This document shows, piece by piece, positions 34,858 to 48,387 of a DNA stretch of 64,000 bases (the stretch's first letter is position 1; each line of letters starts with the position of its first letter). The position numbers were made by a program, and so were the translations under genes. The notes under the pieces were generated by a model. That model worked only from the letters and a program-made list of their open reading frames with translations. It was not told where the DNA came from and ran no database searches. This stretch comes from Manduca sexta (taxonomy: Eukaryota; Arthropoda; Insecta; Lepidoptera; Sphingidae), in the NCBI RefSeq assembly GCF_014839805.1, contig NC_051142.1, positions 992,001 through 1,056,000 on the forward strand. Direction: 5' to 3'.

Positions 34858-37068
34858 GATCCAATTCCCGATTGCTTCTGAGTTGCGACTGATTTAATCT
34901 TTAAAGTCTATCGATATAGTCGTATATCTTAAAGCCGTAACATCCCTATAGAAAGTACGAGGCAAACTTAGAGACAAGATTACAAGTTTCAACGAAATAT
35001 CGACGTATAAATTAGCGTCACTTCGATGGTGCTTGGAATCGAAGTTTGGTTCGTATCTAAATTTGTAATGGCTTTGTGTTTATTAATTTAAATAGCACAG
35101 TTGCAAAGAACAATTTTTAGCGCATCCATACCCAACAGAAGAATACTATACAAAGAAAAGAACATTGTATGATTATTGTATTAAATTAGATAGTTAAACA
35201 CTTGTAATATTGTAGTAATAAAGTAAAATAATAAATATCATTATTAGAACTTAGGTACAATTGATTACATCAACAAACAATAGCAGTAACGCATAGATAT
35301 GACAGAACAACCCATCCATCGGGGACAGAGTTAAACTGAAATGAGTCTTAAGGACGAAGGAACAATAAAGGTTATGGAATGCTAAAACAATATACGAACT
35401 TAAATATATAAATAAATTACTAACTAAGAAAAGCATCAATTACTAATACCGGAATTTTAATTTAGTTCCTAAATAATACCAATTTTTATGACATGTTCTG
35501 TAGATTCGGAGTCCAATTTTTAAGAAAGTTCAGAATTTTACTAGAACATTCCTTAACTGAACAGTGCTTTATAGGGCACAATCTAAAGACTTAATGACTT
35601 CAAACTTCATAAAAGCTGATTTGTAATATATATTTTGAAATTTCATTTTAGCCGTAGTCAGCAATTCAGTTAAATAGTCTATATTATACCGTTGCTAGAG
35701 AACTATAAAGAGAAATTTGCAAGCACAGGTACTGCTATAAATTTAAATATTATTACTGAAATGAGGCCAGGCGTAGTCTACGCGTCGTAAAAAATATGAT
35801 AAAATAAAATTATTTGTAACAATTCTGCGGTTCTTATTTTTTATCATAGTTTTATATTAATGATATGTATAAAATATAATAAAGTACATTTTAAAACATT
35901 TAAAAAGAATATTACTAAGCAACGATGGATAAAAATTACTGGGCAAATATATAAAATATAAATTGTAACTAAAACTAATACAATGGCAGCAATAGTGGTT
36001 CATGCAAAAATAGCACTTTAGGTGTGTTGTCCTTATTAGGAAATCTTGTCGGGTTTAGCAGAAATTTGAAACATGGGGATTACTTGAGAACCAGTATTAC
36101 CACAACGAACCTATAAAGAACTACGATAACCTTTCAAACCTGGAATATTCAGAACTTTTACATATTATTTCCTACTTAAAGACAAGCAAAGTATATTGTT
36201 TATCTTATAACCGTCACGCCTGACAATAAACAATAGCAACGCACCTATCACATAGTTATCAGTTTGTACGTGATATATTAGATTTTATATCCATTAATAA
36301 TGAGTTCAAAACTCATCAAACCAGAACGCATCAATGCTAGCACATTGCTGTTGAGCTGCTAATATTGCCAAAGCCATAGCATCGACTCAAGCGAATCTGC
36401 TATGTGAAAACTAAACTGATTTGATCATAAAACTCTTCGCACATTGGAAAAGAGTCACGACACATATAAATTGAATTTTCAGATACATATCTTACCGGCG
36501 ATTTGTATTACCTGATATTTTATACATTGCCTCGGTATAGTACAGAATGTCTAAATTGTTCTGCTAAAGTATGAACAATAATCCATTTTGTACTTTGCCT
36601 TAGTAAGTATTTATACAATAGCGAATGCGCAGCCGATAATAAAAGAAGTTTTATATATGTATATGTATTTTTACTGGTGGTACGGGTAGATTTTGCTTTT
36701 TGTGTAAATATGGCTGTATTATTCTCCGAAAATCTATTTATAACTCTTACTGCCGACGCGCGACTTATTTCCAACCTACTAAAAAGAAGAAATATGATAT
36801 AAAAAATATTACAGTAAGTATACATAAAGTTCTTATTCCCGACACTTTATTTACAAACTTATCCAATAACCCGCACCGAAAGACAATACTGAATGCTATT
36901 GGTGAATAGTTGTGGCGCTCTGTAACTTTTTATCGTCGAGGTATTATTTATTGGCTATGCCGTGCTGTTGAAGATAGAAAAATATGTACCAATTTTGTAG
37001 TCAGTCTAAAATCGACTTTATAAATGAGTGACATAGTATTTATTTAGCTGGTCATGAAATCGTAGGTG
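34858..37068. other. Intergenic, nothing recognised
   Basis: AT-rich, with overlapping short frames on both strands at 36520-36909 that lack protein-like motifs. Confidence 0.4.
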
Positions 37069-37133
37069 CAAAAAAAAAAAAAAATTTTGAATAATCGATA
37101 CCAAAAAAAAAATCTTTTTTTTTAATTTTTTTT
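37069..37133. repeat. Homopolymer A and T tracts
   Basis: Runs of A (about 16 and 10) are followed by runs of T over about 65 bp, so the region can partly fold on itself. Length is likely to be unreliable in an assembly. Confidence 0.7.
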
Positions 37134-37611
37134 TTTTCTATTCTTACAAAAACGAAATAAAAAGGATTTCTTTAATATTGTACACTTACAAAAGCACATT
37201 TCTCCAAAAAGTGTTTAGTGACATCATTATCAATGATTATTTACTTATTCTCAGCTATTGTACTGATTGATCTTTTGCCAAAGCTGTGTCAATTTTAGTG
37301 TAAACAAATAAAAATATATAAAAACAAACTGATATACTCTGTGATATCCGAGGGAAAATCCAGATTACGCAAATGGAAATATAACAACACAATTCCCAGT
37401 AAACACAAAAATATTACAAAATAAATCAATATGTAAGCACAAATATAATATCGATGTTAGGCTAATTAACTTAAGCGACATTTTATTTCGAAAAAAAATT
37501 ATTACGTTAAAAAAAACATAAAAAAATCGATTTTAAATACGTATGAAACTTGTGTCGCAAAAAAATTACTATTAGCCTTTTCACCGTCGATATAATTTTA
37601 TGAATTATCGC

Positions 37612-37796
37612 TGCGGAAAATATCGTGAGGAAACCTGCATACCTGAGAAGTACTTACGAATTTCGAGGGTATGTGAAGTCTACCAATCCGCATTAGGCCA
37701 GCGTGGTGGACTAAGGCCTAAACCCTTTCGGTAGTAGAGGAGGCCCGTGCCCAACAGTGGGACAATATAATACAGGGCTGATATTATTATATATCA
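37612..37796 (+). mobile_element. SINE family A, head-truncated copy
   Basis: From ATATCGTGAGGAAACCTGCA through GGCCAGCGTGGTGGACTAAG to an ATT tail. Confidence 0.85.
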
Positions 37797-38288
37797 TCAT
37801 AACACTCGTCACGATTTAAACCCATAACATGTTATTTGTAAAAAGCAATTTTCCTCATCGCAAGCTCAGCAAGGCCTGACGCCCGGACATAAAGCCTGTT
37901 CATAAAACAGGAACACCGCATTCTACGTTACGACCCATTTTGCCTTTAGAGCTGGTGCACGTGCCTTGCCTCTTAATTATTTTCCACGTCGATCCTCAAA
38001 GTTGGTATAAATTGTTTGTAACTGGCTACAGATAAATTCTGCAGGAACTAATCTAGAATGTTGTAACATTTTGTGTAGGTCCATTCGTAATTCTTTATGA
38101 TTTCTATATTTTATTTCTAAGGGTGAAGTTTGTACTTAAACATGACTGCAAATACCATAACCACAATTTTATAAACAACCCGTAAAATAAATCAATTAAT
38201 TTACATTATATAATTATGTTTTAGGTTTGCACACCCCATCAAGTTAATCATAAGGATTTAAATAACCAACGTATATAAATATTACAAA

Positions 38289-38550
38289 CTAGGTTTTGTT
38301 CGCGACTTCGCCCGCGTGAAGGAGTTTTCCGGGATACATTTTTTTCCGACTTGATATGTATCGTTATATTATGACAAAATTATACAAAATCAATATAAAT
38401 TGTAGCCTATGTGTTATTCTGATGTTAAACCAATATTACTGTAAAGTTTTATCCAAATCTGTTCAGTATTTTTTTCGTGAAAGCGGAACAAACATACATA
38501 CACCCATACATCGATCCTCAGAAACTATAGAATTTATAATATTAGTAGGA
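38289..38550 (-). mobile_element. Helitron-like non-autonomous element (Lep1-like), complete
   Basis: Read on the minus strand, it starts TCCTACTAATATTATAAAT and ends CTAG, after a GC-rich stretch from CACGCGGGCGAAGTCGCGAA. It sits exactly between A and T, the Helitron insertion rule, with no target duplication. It has no coding capacity. The 5' TC, the 3' CTAG and the ACTAATATTATAAA start fit the lepidopteran Lep1 group as I know it. Confidence 0.75.
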
Positions 38551-39135
38551 TTGTCTAGATCTCACGTCTTCATGCAGAGAATTCCTTGGACTACCCAATT
38601 AAGACTAGGATTGTAAAACTGGTATTTCGTTTAATAACTCAATAAAAACCATAATTATGCGTCCGGAGAATGTTATTTGTTTTACGACAGACTTTCTAGT
38701 AAGTATAAACGTCTGGACAAACATTTGACCTATCTATTATAATTTGTAATCAAGTAGGCAATTGTAACCTGGTTACATACATTGATATATGACGAGAAGT
38801 AATTTCGGCCGTTATTAAAATTTACAAAGGTTTACATCAACAATTTCAACAACTTATCACTTTCATAGAAGTGTGGCGTCTTTAAATAATCAAAAACGTC
38901 TGTGCGACGCCTAATACAGTCATTAGTACTTCAGCCAATGTATTTGGGACAATATTTTGAACACGCTCTAATATAATCTGAAATCTATGACAAATTAATT
39001 CCGCATATGGAATTGGTATTTGAAATTAATTTTGAGATTGGATACAACTGACGCGATTGACGGCTGCTTTTATTTTACGGGCATTTTCAGTGCGTCATTA
39101 CGTTAATGTTCTAGATAAATGTAAATTAATATATA

Positions 39136-39480
39136 TATTTTGTTATTGCTTCGAATGACGAGAGGAACTTGCCATTCGCATGATGGTATGCGATACGGCC
39201 GCCCTTAAACAGTGGAAACACCATCCAAAACCTTGAATTACACAGTATTGTTTGGTATTCCACTGCACTCGCCATCTTGAGCCACGAGATGTTAAGTCTT
39301 ATTATGTCCAGTAGTTACACTGGCTACGATGTCCTTTAAACCGGAACACAACAGTGACTACACGCCGCTGCTTGACGGCAGAAATAGACATTGCGGTGGT
39401 AACTACCCAGGCGAACTCTCACATATGAGAGACCGTCTACCAGTGACCACCACTAATAGGCATTGTAATTACTGGGCATT
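39136..39480 (-). repeat. Repeat family B, longest copy
   Basis: From TTGTTATTGCTTCGAATGACG through CGATACGGCCGCCC, ATTCCACTGCACTCGCCAT, GCAGAAATAGACATTGCGGT to CTACCAGTGACCACC. The poly(T)-like start suggests a minus-strand retroposon with poly(A). No tRNA-like head was found. Confidence 0.65.
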
Positions 39481-39561
39481 ATGGAATTCGAAATTTCGTC
39501 GCCTTACTCATGTGGCAGCGTGGATCAACCCTTAAACCTCGATTCCAGATTACGAATTCCA

Positions 39562-39675
39562 TTTTTTAACCAATAGGAACCTACAATATTCCCGAGTTCT
39601 ATAGGCTACTTTTTATCCTGGGAAAATATCCTAGAAAAACATTTTCACGCAAGCGCAGCCGCAGGTATAAGCTAG
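39562..39675 (+). mobile_element. Helitron-like 3' fragment
   Basis: ACCAATAGGAACCTACAATA, CTTTTTATCCTGGGAAAATA, ending CTAG followed by T. The 5' end is missing. Confidence 0.6.
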
Positions 39676-40771
39676 TTAAAGATACTACCCAAACCTTTAC
39701 TAATAACACGACAGATACAAACCATTTTAAAAATATTTTCCACTTGGTACGTGACGAAGCTGATGTCGCGGATGTATCTCTCGCGGGGGCTCTATATCAA
39801 TAAATATTTCAGAACCGCTATCCTAACATTCACCACTGCAGCTTCTATAAGCCAAGAACTACAGTGGCTTGCATTTACAATAACAACGGCCATTGACTCT
39901 ACAAACTCTAAGCTATAATATGAAATCAAAGTAGTTTTACTTCAATGTCTAACTTTCACGTATACATAAGAAATTATGAACTTAATAAATAGATATGTTA
40001 GAGTTCGAAATACAATAACCTACTCGGGTTAATAAAGGGCAAAATGTTTAAAGGTAATTAACAACATCTGTGAGGGTAAATCTGCACATATGGAATTTAA
40101 TGCGTGTAACATAAAAATTTACATCATAGCTAACAATGTTCCAACGATCTAGATACTAAAGGTCATAAGGGACAAATCGGGTAATACCGTAAATAGCGGG
40201 TAATACCGGATCGCAGGGGTAATTCTGTTGTTTAAATTTACTGCTCAATATCGCAAGGTCCTATGTTAATTTTAACTTATATCGGGAAATGAGATTTAAA
40301 ATCTGCATGTTGGTTAAATTTAGAAAATACAATAAGTCGTGGTTCCCGTTTTATTTATATTTCATTATAAAAAAACCTATATGTGATACAATTTGTGCAA
40401 AAAATATAAGTGAGCTAGAGATTTCCTCACACGGACAATACATCCTGTAGCACCAATCTGTCCTGTAAGTACCGCAATTGATTTCAATTTTAACTACAAT
40501 TTTAGTTTTAGCTACTGTTTAGGAGTAATCATGACCAACGATGTTACCCATGACCCGGTCTTACCCCAACTCATACTACAAAACATTTGCAAAGTTTAGT
40601 GTAATTTTATCTAAAGTATATACCAATTGGGAAAGGTATACTTTCAAACATCAATCAATACAAGATAGCAGTCTAATAGTGTGTAGTAGTGAAAGCTTAA
40701 CTAAAAATATTTTTTATTATAATATGTGTTCTGCAAATTGACCGCACTACACCTGATGGTAAGTGGAGTAG

Positions 40772-40855
40772 GGCCCAGTTAGAATATCGACTGACGAGAG
40801 ATGATTAACCTTCGCCAGTTGATACAATTAAGCCGGGCTATTCATTCATGGTAGA
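40772..40855 (+). mobile_element. Repeat family C, 5' fragment
   Basis: TATCGACTGACGAGAGATGA and ACAATTAAGCCGGGCTATTC match the heads at 52166 and 19118. Confidence 0.6.
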
Positions 40856-41404
40856 ACAATCAACAAAGTCTGTTCAGAAAGAAAACCGTCCTGGCCGAAA
40901 AGTGAACTAATTTTACGATTTTTATATAGCAACCCTTCCACGCCATATCGTATATGTTAAACTTATTTCTAATGTATTGCTTTGTTATAAACGATCTTGC
41001 GTGTTGTTTTAAGGCATTTTTGTATAGGAACATACCGAAACTAAACAAAAAAAGTATTTAAGCATAGTAGCGACCTCAAATCCCACGACGGTTTTCTTTC
41101 TGAACGGATTATACAATACTAGAGAAAAGTGTTTCTTAATATAAAAATACAATTCTTTTCTTTAACACAAATTACCATTTAAATGTAAGATTTATTACAT
41201 GCTGAATATCCATGAACATCCAACCAATAAACTAAAAACAAGTTGCGAAAACGTAACAGCGTCATTGACAATGGGAGATTTGTGGGGAACGCGATTATCT
41301 AAAGTAACTTCTTATCTAATCCGTCGTGACATCGTGCATGGCAGCTTATTCCACACCAATTAGCCAGTCGTAAACAACCCACGTTGATATGAATCTATAG
41401 AAAA

Positions 41405-41545
41405 AGAAGTTTTTTTTTTATTGCTTTGAATGACGAGACGAACCCGCCGTTCACCTGATGGTAAGCGATACGACCGCCCATAAACAGTAGAAACACCATC
41501 CAACAAGTATTGTTTGGTATTCCACTGCGCTCTCCATCCTAAGAC
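41405..41545 (-). repeat. Repeat family B, copy with poly(T) head
   Basis: TTTTTTTTATTGCTTTGAAT, GACGAGACGAACC, CGATACGACCGCCCATAAAC, TTCCACTGCGCT. Confidence 0.7.
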
Positions 41546-43844
41546 TGTATTTGCTGTATAATAATGCTGACGCTTTTTCTATTTTTGTATTTTAGAGCCC
41601 TGTCCAACATTTTATGCCCCTTAAGTATTTTTCTAAGTACACTTGAATGGTCATAAAATATATATTTTTAGGCTTGTAGCTCCTTTTCAACCGCCATTTA
41701 TACGTGTGTTTCGTCAATATTGTTAATTAATAGATGTTATACCACACAAACATCGGCTTTAATTTATTAGCATGACTTGGCTAATCTAAGAATGGGAAAT
41801 GAGAGTCATTTTATGATTAATCTTCTCATTACCGAATATATAGGTATGATTAATAATTGAAACTTCGGTTATCTCTCGCGCCTTAGCAAAATTGCCGTGG
41901 GGGAGCGTGAAAAGGTAGATTATCTTTGAGTTGCGATTGACATTGTGGCGTCACATCCGTTTTCACTATCGCGAACATTAGATATTGATTATTTAATTAT
42001 AAACGGTATATGATATGGTGTATAATGAATCAGATTCTAAATTTTTTTTTGTCAAATTCTACGACTTATGCAATAAACAGTAATTAACGTTATGATACGT
42101 CTATTAAATGATAATAATGATACTGTTTAAAAAAAAAACTAGTATTTAGTTTACTGACAAATTATTCTGGTCTCTATTGACTACTACAGCCCTAGTAAAT
42201 GTAATTGTCTAAAATCTATAATTTTTTTTTATCTTTAAATACCTGGTTTTGCGTAATAAAACGGATGCATGATCTATTCATCCATACCTTTCGCAAATCT
42301 ATTAAAATTCAATTCGATGGATTTAAAAGCAACTCACTCATCGTTTTGTATGAGATGGCTTTGTGCATATTGCATACTCTAGTATATCCCTAAACGAGGG
42401 ATCCATTCATAGCGATTCATGACATTCTAAGTGATTCTCAGAGACCGGACCTGATACAGTTAAAATCATATTTTCATATAAATTAAGTACTCTGAATAGT
42501 AAAGTGTAAGAGAATGGCCGCATGCTATTGTCCTGTAATATTATGTAAGTTCAAAGAATTAATAAAAAAAACTGTACAGATTAGAAAAGGTATTTTCTCA
42601 ATATTCTTTTAAAAGGCACAGTTCGTAATACGACAAATACTTTCATCAATATTATCAAAAAGTAATTACGGATTTGATTAGGCTTTCACATTATATTACC
42701 GAATTTTATCGGTAATGTTTCTGCTCATTTCGTAAAGATTGAAGTTCGTAATTTATTCCATCAAAACAGATTGCAAAATGTAATTAATGGCGGTTGAATG
42801 ACGGTACAAGGTTAGCAAACATCCCCCGAAATTATTTTATAAGAACAAGAAAAACAAGCAATGAATAGTAATTATGTTTTCAAATAAGATGTTTGTATTA
42901 ATTAATGCATGAAACTACGTTCGAAGTGCAAAACCGTGTTTATAAATTGCATTTTGTAATTAATTTTACATTTACACCCCTTACAACTGTACCTTAATTT
43001 AGTCTCTAAAAGCTAAAATATGTCTGACTGGAAAGGTCATCAACTGACGTCGCATCATTTTGATGTGTATTGACAATTAGAAATCTCTTTAGCCTCGGAG
43101 ACGATGGTTACAAACGAATGCAGGCAGTTTTACAAGCTGTCTTTTTAATAGTAAATTAGGAAGTTGTTATAAGATTGACCGATTCTAAATATACAAGAAA
43201 ACGCGTACATAAGGATAAAAAACCGCCAAATACCACGAATATCCAAACTGACATAGGTGTTAATTAGACTTCCAATCTTGAAAATAAGGGAGAGTTAAAA
43301 AATTATAGTAATTTCCATAATTTCGCTGTCTATATGAAAGATGAGAGGACAGCGGGCATTTCAAGCAGATCTTTTTTTAAGAGATAGAGCAGAATCCGTA
43401 GATGTCAGCATGGTTCTATGATTTATGTATTGACACTACACTCAACATAACATTGTAGGTCCTGGCACCACATTCACCGTTATACAATCCACTAGTGGCG
43501 AAAGGTAACCCGATGCAAAAAAAGGGCCTTACTTAGTTACAAAAACGAAGACGAACGTACATAAACATAAAAGTGAAGCCGGTAGGTATCGGGTTGTATA
43601 AACGCTTCCCCACTGCAACCCACAAAGGTTTCACGGTGCGTATAAACGAGTGCGGGTGCAATAAAAAAATAATCAACAGATAGCAGAAATAAATGAGCGT
43701 CGTCGGTGTTTTTATTGTACAGAAAGTCGCAGCGTTAATTACTGTGGCCGCGTCGCCTCTGTTTCACCCATGCTTGCTCTACAAGTTTCATTTAAGCTGT
43801 TTTTCATACAATATAGTAATAATATTGTCGCTTTTAAACCGATT
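41546..43844. other. Intergenic, nothing recognised
   Basis: AT-rich. Short frames without motifs only. Confidence 0.4.
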
Positions 43845-44070
43845 TGCTTTTTTTTATTGCTTTGAATGACGAGATGAACTTGCCGTTTGCCTGATGGTAA
43901 ACGATACGATCGCCCATAAACAGTAGAAACTAAAAAAATACACAGTATTGTTTCGTATTCTACTGCGCTAGCAACCCTAAGATATGAGATGTTAAGTCTT
44001 ATCATGTCTAATAGTTACACTGGCTACAATGTTTTTCAAACCGGAACACAACAATGACTACACAGTACTA
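43845..44070 (-). repeat. Repeat family B copy
   Basis: TTTTTTTATTGCTTTGAATG, CGATACGATCGCCCATAAAC, then AACCGGAACACAACAATGAC. It explains the minus-strand frame here. Confidence 0.7.
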
Positions 44071-45256
44071 CTACAATATTATATGATAGTATGTTAATAC
44101 AATTGGAAATGGTTTGTAAATCGATTTGTTGGTGTCTAATTGACAAAAACTCAAGACATTTTTAAGACATTTTCTTGGCAATTACAAAAAAAATCAGTCA
44201 AGTTTAAATTACAAAAAGTAAGTGTAATTTTGTAGTGTTTTAAAGAAAACTTCGAATCATAATAATGATTTTAACTCAGGACGACTTCTACGCATCAATA
44301 TATATCCTCATTTCAAATCCATATTTAATAGTAAGTATAACAGTATACTTCAAAATCACTATAAAACATAAAAACAATTAGCAGTAGACCAGCTACCCGA
44401 AAGCAGGTGGTATTTTTTGATAATGTCAACACGTCAAAGCCAATTTCCGATAACATTTGTTGTGAAACAAAAACAAGCAACGGACGGTAAAGCCCTGGAA
44501 GTGACGTCACACGAAAACCGTAGCGTAGGCTGTTAAATAAATTGTATATACATTTTTATACCGTAATTCACTTGTCTTAATGTTAGTACAGGTTATCTGA
44601 ATAATATTGAAAATGTATGATCTGGATGATTGAAAATAGGTATTACGGAAAATATTCGAGTTTCTCGAAGGTTAGGTACAATATGTTTCTCTCTACTAAA
44701 GCCACTGTCTGGTTTTAGAGAGTTTATATTAGTGTTTCTTGTTATTTAAACAGTATGTGTTTGCTCATAATAATGTAAGACCTAACTAACCTACAGTGTC
44801 AAATACATTACAAATATTCTTATACCTAATTATAAGATAATAAACAGAACTTTTGTTGTAAGAAGGGTCTTAGCAGTAAACTACTATCTCTATAAAACTA
44901 ATAAGCAACACAATTCTAACCTCATTTTCTAGGTTTTTGATAAAAAAGAACTATGATATGAAATATAAATAGACTATGAAAACATTTTTTTTCGTCAAAA
45001 CACATGCTATGTAATTTTTCGCACATAAATATATCGGAATATTCGCATTTTCTGTAAATCCAATTTTCCACAAACAATATAATGTTTTGAACAACATTGC
45101 TACATCAGATCCGCCCGCGGCCATGATTGTTTCATTAGCAGAAGTTAACACACATAATGTAGATATTTGTGGATCTTCTCCTGGGTTGCCAACTCCAAAT
45201 TTCAAAAACCTAGATTCGAAGTTAGAAAAATCAAGACAATTATGTAATCATCCCTA

Positions 45257-45541
45257 GCAGGAATTTACGAGATATCGTTATCGTTAACGTAATGGATTTG
45301 TTTAAAAAATATATTGCAAAATGCAACAGCGTGAACATTGCGCGCGCATGAACTTCGAATAGTGAATCACGTAACCATGGAAACCGTAAACTAAAAGTCT
45401 ACGGAAATTAGAAGGGCGAATTTGTTTATTGAAGTATATTATTATCAAACTATCAAAACATGTAAATGATAAAGTTATCGTAATGAATTGTAATCGTATC
45501 AAGTACTCGATACGATTACAATTCATTACATAAATTCCTGC
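45257..45541. mobile_element. TA-flanked MITE with a perfect internal hairpin
   Basis: The termini GCAGGAATTTA and TAAATTCCTGC are exact inverted repeats, each flanked by TA (45255-45256 and 45542-45543), as in mariner/Tc1-type insertions. Near the right end, 45480-45500 and 45509-45529 form a perfect 21-bp stem with an 8-base loop. It has no coding capacity that I trust. Confidence 0.75.
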
Positions 45542-45543
45542 TA

Positions 45544-46185
45544 GAAGGTCTGATCTGGACTCTATTCATATTTAGTCCTAAGGGCTATAATAGAGGAAAA
45601 ATAATAATTTCAGTCATGTATACATTTCAATAAAATTGTTCCTTTGATATTCTCGTAATTAATTCCTTTAGAATTACCCTTTCCTTTTTTTTTACTATCG
45701 TCCATTTATACAAAGAAGAGTTTACGTGCATTTTTAATTCTTATGAAGAATTCTCCGTTGCCCAAATTGCAAAATTAAAACTGTAAAGACAACATTTCTT
45801 CGCCAAATTGAATGATATTAAAAAATGAACAAACAAGTTTGAAAAGTCAGAGATACACGAATAATAGAATCCAATGTTTCATATTTTACATTTAAATTCG
45901 GTCATAATTATATTGTATTATATGTAACAACTTGTGTAATAGTTAGTGTTTGCCGATCGTAGAGTATTTAATCGACCCTTTGATGACGAAAACATAAGCT
46001 ATATTAACCAAGTTTAATACTAAGTAACGATATTGGAATTTAAACGATCAAGTTACGTATGCATAGCAATTATGATGCGAAATTCAAGTGAAATATGCTT
46101 TATCATGGATATGTGATATTTGTTTTGTTTTCGGAATGATAAGGTTATATAACTTGTTTATTCTATAAACTTACTTTCTTCTCAA
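45544..46185. other. Intergenic, nothing recognised
   Basis: AT-rich, no gene or repeat seen. Confidence 0.35.
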
Positions 46186-46199
46186 TCTGTTTAGTATAA

Positions 46200-46536
46200 T
46201 AATAATATAATATTATCAGCCCTGTATTATTCATTGTCCCACTGCTGGACACGGGCCTCCTCTACTACTGACAGGGATTAGGCCTCAGTCCACCACGCTG
46301 GCCTAGTGCGGATTGGTAGACTTCACACACCTTCAAAATTCCTACAGAGACTTTCTTAGGTATGCAGGATTTCTCACGATGCTTTCCTTCGCCGTTAAAG
46401 CAAGTGATCATTCACAAGAATATACACATCATTTTAGAATAATTATCCCAAGGGCACACACAGAGGTCTGATTTGAACCTGCAGACAATCGGCTCAGCAT
46501 TCCGTTCTACTAAGCTATCGACGCTTCTTAATATCT
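46200..46536 (-). mobile_element. SINE family A, full-length, minus strand, with 14-bp target duplication
   Basis: The complete element runs from the ATT end (ATTATCAGCCCTGTATTATT) to the tRNA-like head (complement of GCGTCGATAGCTTAGTAGAA). It is flanked by TCTGTTTAGTATAA at 46186-46199 and 46537-46550. Confidence 0.88.
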
Positions 46537-47189
46537 TCTGTTTAGTATAAATATAATTATTTAAACAAACTTCCTTACGAACTGGAATAATAAAATATTA
46601 GCTTAAATTAAAAGGTAATACAGAAAAATGCAATTTTCACCAATTATTACTCTTCAGGCTATAAGCTATTTGTTTCTTGAGCTGACGCACATTGAGTTAG
46701 TGTTCAAGAAGTAAAAAAACCTTTAATTATCAACAACTTTAACGCTAGTCTTCAAAAAACTTCTAATTAGTAACCGCCTTCCACTTAAGAAGTCTTAAAA
46801 TGTCCCATTGACGAGCCAACTTAAAATTGCTTTGTCGGGACTTTACACGTTTACGCGAAACGTCGACCGTGGGCTCGTTTCTGTTGATAAAAGAAATGCG
46901 TCTTAATTACATTTGTTTTTCAGTAACCTTTCCTTTAATTATGTTATAATACTAATAATACTCTTGAAATTCTGCAATAATTTCATAATGTACAACTCTA
47001 ATTTATGATTAATGCTAAAGATTAGTTTAAGCTTGGATTAGTTCAAAAACAAATTTACATTATAGTTCATAGACTATAATTTAAAGCAGCCATAGCGAAG
47101 AATTTATAAAAATGCACAAGTATTACAAGTCAATAATAAGGGCATGATGGAATGACTGCGCATTGCCTTGAGCCAAAATTTCCTTCTCG

Positions 47190-47394
47190 ATGCCGGTTCA
47201 GTTGTTAGAGCACAAATTCAACGAAATTTACAAAGACTTATATATTGAGATGCTTGCTAATGATATTCTAGAAGCTTTACTCAAGCACCTTTCGAGAATT
47301 CAATCTCAAAACATCGGCACAACCCACGTGCACCCATTTATACCAAAAAAGGAAGACAAAGTAATTACTAAGGGTCCCATTTCTTTTACAAAAT
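47190..47394 (+). CDS. Candidate orphan coding exon (weak)
   Basis: An open frame starts at an ATG (MPVQLLEHKFNEIYKDLYIE) and reads through HVHPFIPKKEDKVITKGPIS to a consensus donor AAAT|GTAAGA at 47395. The product looks protein-like, with an amphipathic helix around LANDILEALLKHL, and the frame is long for this base composition. A possible acceptor (CCGGTTCAG) ends at 47205. I do not recognise a family and no partner exon was found, so chance is a serious alternative. Confidence 0.25.
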
Positions 47395-47465
47395 GTAAGA
47401 TAAGTTTGTTTTACTTATTCAAAGCTAAGGTCTGTGGATATTTTATGTGCCCTTGGGCTAATTAA

Positions 47466-48191
47466 CTAAAACTCTCGCCAGCGCTGTCGCCATCTTCGAA
47501 TTGTATCGTTTAATATTAATTTGTAATTGTAAAGAACTAGAAGGAAATGAAATAATTAGGCGCCGCGCAAATGTTGTCTTCTTCTTGCCAGATAGTATAA
47601 TGTTTCGGAGCGCGATGTTTTAATAATATAAACATAATAGCTTTCAAATTAAACGAATTGATTTTTATAGACTTGATCAGTATTTTCATGTTTGATTAGA
47701 TACTTATAAAATCAATGAGTCAAATGATCACACAATCAATTTTTGTAATATCGTATTGGATATTTAGTACTTGTTGGAACTTGCATCCACTTAGTAGTGC
47801 GTCCGATTTTCCCACTCAAAGCCCTCAAATATAGGCTAGAATGTTCCTGGAAGTTGAAAGCCGGCTTAATCCTTTTGCTGGCTTTGATACTATTGGTTAT
47901 AAAATATTGAAAACATTATTTGCCTTTTCGTTGAATGAGAGAAATTCTACCTTATTTTGCGTTACAACTCACGGATGATTTTACGGATAATTATTTTTGA
48001 AAGACTTAAAAATCGCGGATTTTTATTAATATAAGGAAAACAAAGAACGCGAAAGGTAGTGATAATCAATGTCAAAGTGCAAATCTCTAGAAGGTATATT
48101 TAATTAGTCTAACACGTAAACAATCCGTCTGTTTTCGAGGTCTCTATTTTACGACAAACTGGTTCATCATATTCTCGGAATGTAAATATTA
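47466..48191. other. Intergenic, nothing recognised
   Basis: AT-rich, no gene or repeat seen. Confidence 0.35.
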
Positions 48192-48387
48192 TCTATACTA
48201 ATATTATAAAACGGAAGATTTTGTTTGTTTAAACGCGCCAATCTCAGGAACTAATAAACAGATGTAAAAATTTTATTACCAATAGGAAACTACATTACAC
48301 CTGAGTGCTATAAGCTACTTTTGATTGCAAGAAAATATGTATCCTGGAAAAACTTATTACGCGGACAGAGCAGTAGACAAAAGCTAG
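48192..48387 (+). mobile_element. Helitron-like non-autonomous element (Lep1-like), complete
   Basis: Starts TCTATACTAATATTATAAAA and ends AAAAGCTAG, inserted exactly between A (48191) and T (48388). The interior has CCAATAGGAAACTACATTAC and CGCGGACAGAGCAG. Non-coding. Confidence 0.8.

Noticed and set aside
36520..36825. 101-codon minus-strand frame
   Set aside because: AT-rich chance frame overlapping another frame on the + strand. No motif, no splice context.
40140..40230. Repeated GGGTAATACC as a regulatory site
   Set aside because: Only two close copies and no further structure, so it cannot be separated from chance.
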